Source: a virus
Direction: 5' to 3' (one strand)
Length of the DNA: 20,073 bases
Virus record (IMG/VR): IMGVR_UViG_3300010158_000403
Location: 1 to 20,073 of that record
The translations under genes and the position numbers were made by a program. Positions 5,943-13,162 of this stretch are shown here, piece after piece. Each line of letters starts with the position of its first letter. Position 1 is the stretch's first letter. The notes under the pieces were generated by a model. The model was not told where the DNA came from and ran no database searches. It was given only the letters and a program-made list of their open reading frames with translations.

Positions 5943-6164
5943 CTAGTTCCACGCTACCGCTTGGCCATTTTCATCTGTGCCGTGAGTTAAATATATTTTC
6001 TTAAATGGCCAACCTTTAACCATTATTGCGTTGGGTTTTGTTTTACCCCTATGCTCAAAATATTGTTTTGCATTAGGCGCATGATGCTCGTTTGTTGTTT
6101 TGGGTGTAGGTGCATAATCATAAGTCATCATGCCGTTTGTAATGTCAATGTGATAAATAGTCAT
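5943..6164 (-). CDS. Hypothetical protein, 73 aa
   Basis: A 73-residue protein I do not recognise. It is polar, rich in His, Lys and Thr, and has no membrane span or cysteine cluster. The C-terminal half (WPFKKIYLTHGTDENGQAV, about 52-70) looks like beta structure. The start at 6164 has a TTTAGGGGTATGAC ribosome-binding site of the type shared by the early genes, and the gene sits directly ahead of a terminator, so it closes the operon from the control region. Confidence 0.6.
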   Translation of the reverse strand: MTIYHIDITNGMMTYDYAPTPKTTNEHHAPNAKQYFEHRGKTKPNAIMVKGWPFKKIYLTHGTDENGQAVAWN

Positions 6165-6173
6165 GTCATACCC

Positions 6174-6254
6174 CTAAATAAAAAGACACATAATAAAAGC
6201 CACGGCCATCAAGGCCAGGGCAATAGCATCATTCAATAGTTGTTTGTTTGTCAT
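6174..6254 (-). CDS. 26-aa membrane peptide
   Basis: A short frame starting at the ATG 6254-6252 with AAGAGG six bases upstream and ending in TAG at 6174. The product starts MTNKQLLNDAIALALMAVAF and ends IMCLFI, so nearly all of it after residue 8 is a single hydrophobic helix. It fills the otherwise empty space between two genes, and its stop lies within the ribosome-binding site of the next gene. Good spacing, strong site and membrane-helix composition argue that it is real. Function is unknown. Confidence 0.55.
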   Translation of the reverse strand: MTNKQLLNDAIALALMAVAFIMCLFI

Positions 6255-6269
6255 GTTAGGCCTCTTGAG

Positions 6270-6458
6270 TCAATAATCGGATTGCAATACAAGTTTGCAA
6301 ATTTCAGCTTCAGCAAGCAGATCGTCATGCTTTTGAAGTTCAATTTCGGCACGTTTGGCATCGTTAAAAATGTGTTTGTGAAGCACATAATCGTCATAGT
6401 GTTGTTTAGCTTTGAATCTACAGTTACTTATGCGGGAAAATAATTGTGTTTTAGTCAT
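6270..6458 (-). CDS. Hypothetical protein, 62 aa
   Basis: A 62-residue protein with no family I recognise. It is helical and charged throughout (for example AKRAEIELQKHDDLLAEAE at about 34-52), possibly a short coiled coil. The start at 6458 has an AATAGGGGTTAATT ribosome-binding site identical in type to its neighbours, and it follows the 250-aa gene by 13 bases. It is probably expressed with that gene from the control region. Confidence 0.6.
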   Translation of the reverse strand: MTKTQLFSRISNCRFKAKQHYDDYVLHKHIFNDAKRAEIELQKHDDLLAEAEICKLVLQSDY

Positions 6459-6471
6459 AATTAACCCCTAT

Positions 6472-7224
6472 TTATGCTGCAAGCTTGATCTGAATAACAC
6501 GGTTTTTGTGACCTAATGCATGATCTGCTATCACAATATTTTTGGCAGCTTTCATTTGACCGGCACAAAGTAAGCAATTATCACAAGTGGTTTTCTTACC
6601 AGACTCTGCACTCGCTGGACACGATGACTCATTAGCAAGTTTATCAATACCTATAGATACCCTAAACGTACGATACGACAGCTCTTGAGCTGCCAAAGCT
6701 TGCTCTTTAGTATCTGCACTGGCCATAACCAACGTTGACCACCCAAAATGATCAAAGCCTGGTGTTTGCCACTGGTGAGTATATCCAACGTGATCAAGAG
6801 TGTATTGAGTAAGTGTTTGCCACAATGCTACTGGTGCAGCCGCTCCATCACCATAAGTACCGATACGAAGCTTTTTACCGGCCAGTATGAGTGCTAATTG
6901 TTTAGGTGATACTTTGACGTACCGGCCACGTTTATAAGCTTTGTAAACAGCTAATACACTTCGACCTACGTTGACGTAACAGGGTGGTTTGCCGGTAACC
7001 TTAGCGTTAATTGGTCTATGCTCGCATTCACCACATATTGCTTGATCTGCACCAGTGGTAAGAGCTGTGACCGGATCGATATCAGACCTAATGATAAAGC
7101 TTTGCACCAGGGCGCCGGTTTTATCGTTTTTGCTCTTGCTGTGAACCTTATTGATGATGACTACTATCGGATCACCAGTGAGCTTTGATTTACCTTCATA
7201 TGCTATGTAGCCTAATACTTTCAT
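6472..7224 (-). CDS. Cys-rich phage protein of unknown function, first leftward gene
   Basis: A 250-residue protein. It resembles a family of phage proteins I have seen in proteobacterial phages, with the recurring blocks DKTGALVQSFIIRSDIDP (about 35-52), AICGECEHRP (63-72), a YGDGAAAPVALW segment near 123-134, and a C-terminal CPASAESGKKTTCDNCLLC cluster. The two cysteine clusters suggest zinc binding. No catalytic motif is evident and I cannot name a function. As the first gene leftward from the control region, behind two candidate promoters and a TTAGGGGTTATACG ribosome-binding site, it is likely expressed early, possibly for host takeover. Confidence 0.75.
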   Translation of the reverse strand: MKVLGYIAYEGKSKLTGDPIVVIINKVHSKSKNDKTGALVQSFIIRSDIDPVTALTTGADQAICGECEHRPINAKVTGKPPCYVNVGRSVLAVYKAYKRGRYVKVSPKQLALILAGKKLRIGTYGDGAAAPVALWQTLTQYTLDHVGYTHQWQTPGFDHFGWSTLVMASADTKEQALAAQELSYRTFRVSIGIDKLANESSCPASAESGKKTTCDNCLLCAGQMKAAKNIVIADHALGHKNRVIQIKLAA

Positions 7225-7248
7225 CGTATAACCCCTAATGTTTAAACC

Positions 7249-7364
7249 TAATGAGTGATGAATACTACACGCCTAGTATATATGATTAATTGATTATGTA
7301 ATGAGTAATACTCTCAAATACTCACAATATTCTACTAGGTGTTTACACTAATAAGTAATACTTA
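7249..7364. repeat. Three TAATRAGTRAT motifs at 50-bp spacing
   Basis: TAATGAGTGATG starts at 7249, TAATGAGTAATA at 7299 and TAATAAGTAATA at 7349, so the copies are exactly 50 bp apart. Copies two and three extend into palindromes, GAGTAATACTC (7303-7313) and TAAGTAATACTTA (7352-7364). The middle copy abuts the -35 box of the candidate leftward promoter. The pattern suggests operator sites for a dimeric regulator arranged on one helical face. Confidence 0.55.
7264..7302 (-). promoter_or_regulatory. Candidate leftward early promoter
   Basis: On the minus strand ATTACA (7302-7297) and TATACT (7280-7275) are separated by 16 bases and match sigma-70 boxes at four and five of six positions. Transcription would start near 7268, within GTGTAGT (7270-7264), giving a leader of about 45 bases before the gene at 7224. 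The GAGTAATACTC palindrome touches the -35 box, well placed for control. Confidence 0.5.
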
Positions 7365-7368
7365 GTGT
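7345..7368. repeat. Inverted repeat ACACTAA / TTAGTGT
   Basis: Seven-base arms at 7345-7351 and 7362-7368 surround a 10-base spacer, overlapping the third of the 50-bp spaced motifs. The layout fits a regulator half-site pair spaced about 1.6 helical turns apart. No regulator can be assigned. Confidence 0.4.
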
Positions 7369-7416
7369 CGTTATAATTATATCTAGTTATCAATTATTCT
7401 AATTATTATAAGGGAC

Positions 7417-7445
7417 ATAGTAATCTAGTTAACTATAGTTATCAA
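7417..7445 (-). promoter_or_regulatory. Second candidate leftward promoter
   Basis: On the minus strand TTGATA (7445-7440) and TACTAT (7422-7417) are separated by 17 bases, matching sigma-70 boxes at five and four positions. A transcript from near 7410 would run through all the 50-bp spaced motifs before reaching the gene at 7224. The surrounding DNA is so AT-rich that chance matches are likely. Confidence 0.3.
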
Positions 7446-7576
7446 CAGGCGACCCGAGCGCAGCAAAGGGCAAGGCAACAGAGGTATGCTACTCACTACT
7501 CTAATCAATTCACACAAGGGGCCACTGGCCATCTTGTATATATATAACTGGATACATATATTATTGTCGACCTAGT

Positions 7577-7636
7577 CGCATACTCGATATGGTCATGGGT
7601 AGCACTCGCATACGCTAGACGCGCATACTCTAGACG
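7577..7636. repeat. Iteron-like CGCATAC repeats
   Basis: CGCATAC begins at 7577, 7607 and 7622, spaced 30 and 15 bp, so all copies fall on a 15-bp step. The last two are full 15-bp tandem units differing at one base (CGCATACGCTAGACG and CGCATACTCTAGACG). A weak relative lies at the skipped position 7592. Such arrays usually bind a replication or partition protein. Confidence 0.5.
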
Positions 7637-7734
7637 CGACAGCCAGGCACCTAGATGCAGCGTGGCCGGCGATGGGCGGGGAGGGCGGCTGGAGGGTGCA
7701 CCTCTCCTTTCCCCCCCCAAAGAAAAATAGGCTT

Positions 7735-7764
7735 TTGCGTAGCATCTGTTATTATTTGTATATT
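7735..7764 (+). promoter_or_regulatory. Weak candidate rightward promoter
   Basis: TTGCGT (7735-7740) and TATATT (7759-7764) are separated by 18 bases. A start near 7771 would leave only about a dozen bases before the ATG at 7784 and would cut into its ribosome-binding site, so the true rightward promoter may lie further upstream. Confidence 0.25.
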
Positions 7765-7783
7765 GAGTTAGGGGGTGTAGTAG

Positions 7784-7996
7784 ATGATACAAGTAGATAA
7801 AGATATACCGGTGCCTACTAGACGAAATAGGACGATATATCCCTATGAAGACATGGAGATTGGGGATAGTTTCTTTCTTGAGGATATGCCGTTACAGCAG
7901 GTGTGTAATAGCAATCTGAGGGCTGGTAAGCGATATGGGAAGAAGTTTAGTGCCAGGACTGAGAACGGGGGGGTACGGGTATGGAGGATCGTTTAA
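7784..7996 (+). CDS. Small phage protein, first rightward gene
   Basis: A 70-residue protein of a type common in phages, with an N-terminal IPVPTRR, a central YPYEDMEIGDSFFLEDM (20-36) and a C-terminal GGVRVWRIV (62-70). The pattern suggests a compact beta-rich fold, possibly nucleic-acid binding because of the basic RAGKRYGKKF segment, but no function is known to me. The start has a TTAGGGGG site. It overlaps the next small gene by 16 bases. As the first gene rightward it may be made before the packaging genes. Confidence 0.7.
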   Translation: MIQVDKDIPVPTRRNRTIYPYEDMEIGDSFFLEDMPLQQVCNSNLRAGKRYGKKFSARTENGGVRVWRIV

Positions 7997-8142
7997 ATGA
8001 CTTATTGGATAAGTTGATGTTGGTTCATCTGGAGCGGGTGTTAGACCTATTAGAGGATGAAGACAACGATGATGACGCTGAGGTGTATGAGGCGGCTAAG
8101 AAATTGTTTGTTTACTTTGGAGGTGAGTTAGATGAGTATTAA
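7981..8142 (+). CDS. Small acidic protein, 53 aa
   Basis: A 53-residue frame starting at ATG 7981, within the end of the preceding gene, and stopping at TAA 8140-8142, overlapping the next start by 11 bases. A GGGTATGG context offers only a weak ribosome-binding site, so translation is probably coupled. The product (LNDLLDKLMLVHLERVLDLL at about 5-24, then an acidic EDEDNDDD patch) is amphipathic and helical. Short helical proteins with LLxKLxxxHxERxxDLLED are common just ahead of phage terminases and may be small terminase-like, but I cannot show this. Confidence 0.6.
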   Translation: MEDRLNDLLDKLMLVHLERVLDLLEDEDNDDDAEVYEAAKKLFVYFGGELDEY

Positions 8143-8359
8143 TGTGAACGGTGCAGAGGTGATTGAGGAGTTGATCCAGACGGCTGAAGAGGCTGCGAGG
8201 AAACAGTACCTTGATCGTGTGTGGGCGATGAATAAGACTGAGATGTTTGGTGAGTTGATGCGTGTGCACACTGAGAGCAATCGGTTGTTGACTGTGGCGC
8301 AGGGTCAGATTCAGGGATTGCAGGAGCAGATTTTGAAGTATGCAAGACCCGTACACTAG
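8132..8359 (+). CDS. Helical protein, 75 aa, upstream of terminase
   Basis: A 75-residue, mostly helical protein. Residues 9-25 (EVIEELIQTAEEAARKQ) and 49-69 look amphipathic, the latter with heptad spacing that could form a coiled coil. A GGAGGT site lies 5 to 10 bases upstream of the start, one of the strongest here. It overlaps both neighbours by 11 to 20 bases. Position among small genes ahead of the large terminase makes a packaging role thinkable, but no family is recognised. Confidence 0.65.
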   Translation: MSINVNGAEVIEELIQTAEEAARKQYLDRVWAMNKTEMFGELMRVHTESNRLLTVAQGQIQGLQEQILKYARPVH

Positions 8360-8561
8360 GCAATTGTTGCGAACTCGCGTTGATTTGATGATACAGATGC
8401 AACGTGCTTTAGCTTGCCGAACCAAGAAGCAAAAGATTAAGCTCGCACGCGAGTGGAAAGAGAAATACTCTGAGAATATGTACAAAGAGTTGATTGCGTG
8501 TGCAAAAGATAAGCGTGTACGCGCCAACATTGTGAACTGGGAAAATGATGGCCGCATTTAA
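8340..8561 (+). CDS. Basic helical protein, 73 aa, upstream of terminase
   Basis: A 73-residue, strongly basic, helical protein (for example RTKKQKIKLAREWKEKY at about 27-43, then KDKRVRAN). Nucleic-acid binding is plausible from charge alone. It begins inside the previous gene and its end overlaps the start of the large terminase by 17 bases. Small terminase subunits usually sit in this place, but the usual HTH plus oligomerisation core is not evident in so short a protein, so the small subunit remains unassigned among these genes. Confidence 0.65.
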   Translation: MQDPYTRQLLRTRVDLMIQMQRALACRTKKQKIKLAREWKEKYSENMYKELIACAKDKRVRANIVNWENDGRI

Positions 8562-10326
8562 TCTGCAACAGTTCTACAACTTTTGTAAGCAGCTCAAGAT
8601 TGAAACTAAAGAGCAGGGCTTACGCAAGATGGATAACTTGCTTGGCACCCAGAAGTATGTGATGAGTGAGATTGCCAAAGGACTAGAAGAAGATGTGCAC
8701 TTCTTTACTATCCTAAAAGGCCGCCAGTTAGGGATTACTACAATCTCCTTAGCGCTTGATCTGTACTGGCACTTTATCAACCCTGGTCTTCAAGGCACGC
8801 TCACAACGGATACAGAAGAGAATCGAGATATGTTTCGCTCGACTCTTGCCATGTACATGGAAGGCTTACCGAAAGAGTACAAGATACCTGTGATTGCACA
8901 TAACCGCACACAGATGAGTCTGAAGAACCGCTCTCGATTGTTTTATCAGGTCGCAGGAACAAGAAGCAAGGGAACGCTAGGCCGTGGAAAAGCAATCACA
9001 TTCCTACATGGGACTGAAACTTCATCATGGGGTGACGAGGAAGGACTTGCCTCGCTACTGGCGTCTTTGGCTGAAACCAACCCAATGCGAATGTACATCT
9101 TTGAGTCTACTGCCCGTGGATTTAATATGTTCCACGATATGTATACCACTAGTAAAAGAGCACGCACGCAGCGCGCCATTTTTTGTGGCTGGTGGCGTAA
9201 TGAACTGTATTCACTGGACCCTGAAGGTCAGACATACAAAGTGTATTGGGATGGCAGACTAACAGGTGAAGAAAAAGAATGGGTGCGTGACATTAAGAAA
9301 CTCTATAGCGTAGATATCAACTCGCGCCAAATAGCGTGGTGGCGCTGGAAACTCCTTGAAGGTATTAAGGATGACTCTTTGATGTACCAAGAGTTTCCTC
9401 CTACTGAAGACTACGCCTTTGTGATGACCGGTACGTCATACTTCTCAAACGCTAGGTGCACAGATGCCGCTAAGATTGCTAAGAAAACAACGTGCGACTA
9501 TTACCGATACTCCTTTGGTGCAAACTTCCAAGACACCAACGTGCTCAAGTCTACAGAACGCCTTGCTTCTCTCAAGGTCTGGGAAGAACCAATTGACACG
9601 GCCTACTACGTCATTGGTGCTGACCCTGCTTACGGTAGCTCTGATTGGGCTGACAGGTTTTGCATCCAAGTGTATCGCGCCTATTCCGATGGCTTGGAAC
9701 AAGTGGCGGCGTTTGCCACCTCAGAGATGAACACCTACCAGTTTGCGTGGGTTATTGCCCACTTAGCAGGTGCCTACAAAAACTCTACCCTTAACTTAGA
9801 AGTCAACGGACCAGGCCAAGCCGTCATCAACGAACTGCGTAACCTTAAGCGCTTGGCTGCCAACATGGGCAACTCTATGGGTGCCTCGCTTATGAACGTC
9901 TATGCCTCCATGACCAACTACATCTGGAGAAAGAACGACTCGCTAGGCGGTATGTCTTCAAGCATGGGCTGGCTTACCACCTCTGCTACCAAAGAACGGA
10001 TGCTGTCCTACATGAAAGACTATTTTGAGCGCGGCATGATGGATATTTTGGATATGGATACCATTGAAGAGATGAAGACCGTGGTGCGTGATGGCGGGTC
10101 AATAGAAGCCTCTGGACGCAACAAAGATGATCGAGTCATTGCAAGTGCCTTAGCTGCTGCTGCCTTTGCTGAACAGGTGCAACCTCAGTTAATTGGACGC
10201 AAGATCAGCCGCTTAGTGTCTAAGGTAGAACAAAACTTTACCCCTGAACAACTCTCTGTCGGGCGTAACGTGGGTGATTATTTAAAGAAGATTGGTGTCT
10301 ATGGTAATGAAAACAATCCACACTAA
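8545..10326 (+). CDS. terL: Terminase large subunit
   Basis: A 593-residue DNA-packaging motor protein with an N-terminal ATPase and a C-terminal RNase H-like nuclease. The Walker A variant is KGRQLGITT (58-66). A Walker B-like AITFLHGTETSSW provides the acidic residue, and FESTARGF is the coupling motif. The nuclease half shows VIGADPAYGSSDWAD (catalytic Asp), NLEVNGPGQAV and KDDRVIASALAAAA (second and third acidic positions). The ATG at 8545 is followed by another at 8548, and either may be used. Length is typical. It cuts and pumps concatemeric DNA through the portal, which is encoded three genes downstream. Confidence 0.93.
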   Translation: MMAAFNLQQFYNFCKQLKIETKEQGLRKMDNLLGTQKYVMSEIAKGLEEDVHFFTILKGRQLGITTISLALDLYWHFINPGLQGTLTTDTEENRDMFRSTLAMYMEGLPKEYKIPVIAHNRTQMSLKNRSRLFYQVAGTRSKGTLGRGKAITFLHGTETSSWGDEEGLASLLASLAETNPMRMYIFESTARGFNMFHDMYTTSKRARTQRAIFCGWWRNELYSLDPEGQTYKVYWDGRLTGEEKEWVRDIKKLYSVDINSRQIAWWRWKLLEGIKDDSLMYQEFPPTEDYAFVMTGTSYFSNARCTDAAKIAKKTTCDYYRYSFGANFQDTNVLKSTERLASLKVWEEPIDTAYYVIGADPAYGSSDWADRFCIQVYRAYSDGLEQVAAFATSEMNTYQFAWVIAHLAGAYKNSTLNLEVNGPGQAVINELRNLKRLAANMGNSMGASLMNVYASMTNYIWRKNDSLGGMSSSMGWLTTSATKERMLSYMKDYFERGMMDILDMDTIEEMKTVVRDGGSIEASGRNKDDRVIASALAAAAFAEQVQPQLIGRKISRLVSKVEQNFTPEQLSVGRNVGDYLKKIGVYGNENNPH

Positions 10327-10699
10327 AGCTGAATTGCTGAAAATAATTCACAGATTCTTATCTGACCATGATCGGGGAATCAGCATAAGATTGTTTGCTG
10401 AACTTTGTGGTGTTGATGAAAGACACTTAAAAGATGTATTTTTATATCAAGTTCATCCATTAACAGAATACATTCAACGCCGAGTTAGCAAAGCGTGGGA
10501 TGAGTGGCGCGGTGGTCATGTGGCCATTATGAGAAACCAAGACAATACAAAGTTTGTACAGTACCGCAAGACCCCTAAGTCCTTGGCAATGCGCGGCTAT
10601 GGGCTACAAGTTGTTGGGGGCGAGATCAAGTTAAAACTTGGTATCAAAAACCGCGCAGACTATTCCGACACACTTGCCGACCAATTAGGGGATAAATAA
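10301..10699 (+). CDS. Helix-turn-helix protein between terminase and portal
   Basis: A protein of about 132 residues, starting at ATG 10301 or 10307 inside the end of the terminase gene; a TTG at 10292 is also in frame. SIRLFAELCGVDERHLKDVFL near the N-terminus looks like a helix-turn-helix, and the middle is basic and aromatic. The last third (GGEIKLKLGIKNRADY) resembles a beta hairpin. It may bind DNA during packaging or regulate late genes. I know no named family. Base composition at its start is more AT-rich than in the terminase. It shares one base with the next gene. Confidence 0.7.
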   Translation: MVMKTIHTKAELLKIIHRFLSDHDRGISIRLFAELCGVDERHLKDVFLYQVHPLTEYIQRRVSKAWDEWRGGHVAIMRNQDNTKFVQYRKTPKSLAMRGYGLQVVGGEIKLKLGIKNRADYSDTLADQLGDK

Positions 10700-11265
10700 T
10701 GGCTCGCATACTTAGAGATTACAAATGTCAAGAACACGGGTTCTTTGAAGGTTTTGAACCCATTTGCCCAGAGGGGTGCATTGATGAACTGGTTTTACAA
10801 GTCTTTCTTAAAAGCCCTGGCTTTGTTTCAGCCAAGTCCAAAGCTGCCGACAAGAACCTCCAAAGCCTTGCCACCGAGTTTGGAATGTCAGACATTAAAT
10901 CCACCCGTGTTGGTGAGAGCCAAGCCGGCTACCTCAAGCGCAACAACAAGTTCAGCGAAAAAGAGTACGCCGAAGCCGAGAAGTACGCCACCCCTAAAAA
11001 GCGTGGCCGCCCCCGTAAAGATGCCCAGAACCAACCTGCACCGCAACAAGACGCGCCGCGCGAAGCCCGTGCTGGTGACGCAGCAATCTGGGGAGGCGGG
11101 TTCCAAGGAATGAATATGCAATCCGTGCTTGCCGGCCAGTTTGGCAAATCTGTGAACGGTGAATCTGTGGGCTTGACACCACGCAGTGCTGGGATCAATA
11201 ATGGGCCTGTAGTCCACCCCCAAGGTACAATCCGTGATCCGGACAACTTGCAGATCAAAAAATGA
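10699..11265 (+). CDS. Zinc-finger and AT-hook protein, 188 aa
   Basis: The N-terminus YKCQEHGFFEGFEPICPEGC carries Cys10, His13, Cys23 and Cys27, a likely zinc-binding set. The middle holds KKRGRPRKD (100-108), a classic AT-hook that inserts Arg-Gly-Arg into the minor groove of AT-rich DNA. A Gln/Pro-rich linker and a low-complexity Gly-rich tail follow. The protein therefore looks DNA-binding, which is unusual between terminase and portal. It has a TTAGGGGATAAATA ribosome-binding site and overlaps the portal start by four bases. It could load packaging machinery or travel in the particle. Confidence 0.75.
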   Translation: MARILRDYKCQEHGFFEGFEPICPEGCIDELVLQVFLKSPGFVSAKSKAADKNLQSLATEFGMSDIKSTRVGESQAGYLKRNNKFSEKEYAEAEKYATPKKRGRPRKDAQNQPAPQQDAPREARAGDAAIWGGGFQGMNMQSVLAGQFGKSVNGESVGLTPRSAGINNGPVVHPQGTIRDPDNLQIKK

Positions 11266-12884
11266 GAATCCCATCATCACCTAATGAGCGCGAGGATTTC
11301 TACTTAGACCTGATGCAGAAGTGCATGGTGTCTAGAGAAGAGCGCAAGGGTGATTATGCAATCAATCGTGCTTACTACCTGTTTGGCGCAGGGCCGGAAG
11401 AACCACCCGCGTACTTCAACAAAGTAAATCCGCACCTTGATCAACTTACATCTTTTCTGTATTCCGCTGAATCCACCCGCTTTAGTATCGCGCTGGGTGC
11501 TTCAGTCAAACACGATGAACACCGCAAAACACCTAGTCTTACGTTGGCACTTAATGACGAATGGCTAAACTCTAACGCTGACCAAGTCTTCTCTACTGCG
11601 CTGACTTGGGCGTTGGTCTACAACACCACCTTTGTCAAACTAGTCTACAACAACGGTATTCACCCGTACATGATTGAGCCTAGTGCAATGGGTGTGTTGC
11701 GCGAGGACTTGCCCTATACCAACCGGCAAGAAGCTATCTGCCAACGTTATTACATCACCCGTTCTGAACTGTACTCACGCTTGTACTCGCACCCTAAGCG
11801 CGAGGCTATTGTAAAGCGGGTGACTACAGGCATCAAAGTATCTGAGTCTGACATACCAGATGCAGTCAATCGGATCGTTCTTTCTCAAAGCAATCCCACC
11901 ATGTATGGCCAAGTCAACATGGATTTGTACGGACAAAACCGTTACAAAGCGCGTATTGCCGAAGACACCGTTGAGATGCACGAACTGTGGGTCTGGAACG
12001 ATGAAACAATGGACTATCAAGTTGTCACAATGGCAAGCCCTGATGTCATTGTCTATGACCGCCCAGGCGCATCGTTGTTCTTAAAAGGCGAATGCCCGTT
12101 TACGCAACTCTGCCCAAATCCTTTATACGATTATTTCTGGGGTGCCTCTGAGGTTCAGAAGTTACAGTTGCTCCAAGCCTTGCGTAACAACCGTATGGCA
12201 GAGGTTCTTGACCTGTTATCTAAGCAAGTAAACCCACCTACAGCTTTGTCGGGTTTTACTGGCATCTTAGATGAGAAGAACTTTTCGTTAAACCGCGCCG
12301 GTGGTTTGCTTGCAAGTGATATGCCAAACTCTAAGGTTGAGCGGCTTGCACCAGAGATGCCAAGCAATCTGTTTGAAGTTATCCATGAAATTGATGGAAT
12401 GTTTAGCGAAGTGTCGGGTATTAGCAACGTTTTATCAGGCAAAGGCGAGGCTGGAGTACGTTCTACTGGCCACGCAAGTCAATTAGCCCGTCTAGGCTCG
12501 AGTAGAGCTAAGAAACGTGCATTGATTATTGAAGATAGCCTTGAAAAGGTTGCAACACTTTATCTCAAGCTCATACAAGCCTACGATCCTACGCATTTTA
12601 GTGATACAGAGGGTGTACCTTTTATTGCAGAGCAATTTACTAAAGATTTTGTAGTAAAAGTTGATGCACACTCAAATTCACCGATATTTACTGAAGATAC
12701 TAAGCAATTGGCGTTCCAGTTGCATAAAGTCGGGGCAATTAGCAAAGAATCGCTGCTTGATCTGACAGAACCACCTATGAAGCAGTTGTTAAAAGATCAA
12801 CTCAAACAAATGGAAGCTAAACAGGCTGCATCACCCAAACCAGAGGGTGCACCTAAGCCTAAAGCGGTTCCAAAGGCGGCGTAA
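11262..12884 (+). CDS. Portal protein
   Basis: A 540-residue protein at the usual place after the terminase and before the capsid. Its layout fits podovirus-type portals: an N-terminal helical part with NRAYYLFGAGPEEPPAYFNK (about 29-48), a wing and clip region around 180-300, a stem and crown with ALRNNRMAEVLDLLSK (about 306-321) and SGISNVLSGKGEAGVRSTG (about 386-404). The tail is Lys/Ala/Pro-rich and disordered. Twelve copies would form the ring through which DNA enters and leaves. No ATPase or protease motif is visible. Confidence 0.88.
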   Translation: MRIPSSPNEREDFYLDLMQKCMVSREERKGDYAINRAYYLFGAGPEEPPAYFNKVNPHLDQLTSFLYSAESTRFSIALGASVKHDEHRKTPSLTLALNDEWLNSNADQVFSTALTWALVYNTTFVKLVYNNGIHPYMIEPSAMGVLREDLPYTNRQEAICQRYYITRSELYSRLYSHPKREAIVKRVTTGIKVSESDIPDAVNRIVLSQSNPTMYGQVNMDLYGQNRYKARIAEDTVEMHELWVWNDETMDYQVVTMASPDVIVYDRPGASLFLKGECPFTQLCPNPLYDYFWGASEVQKLQLLQALRNNRMAEVLDLLSKQVNPPTALSGFTGILDEKNFSLNRAGGLLASDMPNSKVERLAPEMPSNLFEVIHEIDGMFSEVSGISNVLSGKGEAGVRSTGHASQLARLGSSRAKKRALIIEDSLEKVATLYLKLIQAYDPTHFSDTEGVPFIAEQFTKDFVVKVDAHSNSPIFTEDTKQLAFQLHKVGAISKESLLDLTEPPMKQLLKDQLKQMEAKQAASPKPEGAPKPKAVPKAA

Positions 12885-13042
12885 TGGCAAGTCAAGTACA
12901 ACCTAAAGCAGATCAACCAAGGGTTTCTACGGAGTCCCTTAAAAGAGGTGAAAATTCACCGAGTTTGCAGTATCGTGTGAATGCAATCAAAGAACCGCGT
13001 AACGTCACAACAAGAAGTTACGGTCGTAGCAAACGTTCATAG
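12884..13042 (+). CDS. Basic protein, 52 aa
   Basis: A 52-codon frame whose ATG shares a base with the portal stop (TAATG). The product is polar and basic, with TRSYGRSKRS at the end, and has no hydrophobic core, so it is probably disordered. I do not recognise it. The start depends on coupling with the portal gene, since the upstream sequence is poor in purines of the right kind. It precedes two even shorter basic ORFs. Confidence 0.5.
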   Translation: MASQVQPKADQPRVSTESLKRGENSPSLQYRVNAIKEPRNVTTRSYGRSKRS

Positions 13043-13051
13043 GAAAATATC

Positions 13052-13084
13052 ATGGCACGCAAAGCTCGCAAAAGCTGTCGTTAA
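13052..13084 (+). CDS. Basic micro-ORF, 10 aa
   Basis: An ATG behind TAGGAAAATATC opens a 10-codon frame, MARKARKSCR. Six of ten residues are basic or cysteine. It is too short for confident calling, but the ribosome-binding site is placed well and a similar peptide follows about 80 bases later. Confidence 0.35.
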   Translation: MARKARKSCR

Positions 13085-13162
13085 GAATACCTGTTCAGGG
13101 TATAAAAGGGGTTGGCTGCCTTCCCTTAAATTTGGTGGCCGTCATTCTTCAAGGAGTGCACT

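Larger units (their letters stand above)
7225..7783. promoter_or_regulatory. Divergent control region, possible replication origin
   Basis: About 560 bases without a gene separate leftward and rightward genes. The left half (to about 7440) is strongly AT-rich, with palindromes, repeated TCTAGTTA elements and promoter-like boxes. TTATCAACA at 7439-7447 is one base from a DnaA box consensus. The right half (about 7446-7720) turns GC-rich, with GGCCACTGGCC (7520-7530), iteron-like repeats, a purine-rich stretch and a run of eight C near 7711. AT-rich DNA beside iterons and a DnaA-like box fits an origin, while the divergent genes fit an early promoter/operator zone. Both readings are inference. 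Confidence 0.55.

Noticed and set aside
7577-7636. CRISPR array
   Set aside because: Repeats are 7-15 bp with no spacers of regular length; iteron-like instead.
7505-7792. Minus-strand 95-codon frame in the control region
   Set aside because: Starts at TTG without a ribosome-binding site and its composition is repeat-derived.
8096-8557. Antisense 153-codon frame on the minus strand
   Set aside because: It lies across four tightly packed small rightward genes, lacks a ribosome-binding site and has low-complexity His/Ser/Leu composition.
10888-11280. Minus-strand frames opposite the zinc-finger/AT-hook gene
   Set aside because: Shadows of a GC-rich coding region; they would run against the late transcript and match nothing I know.
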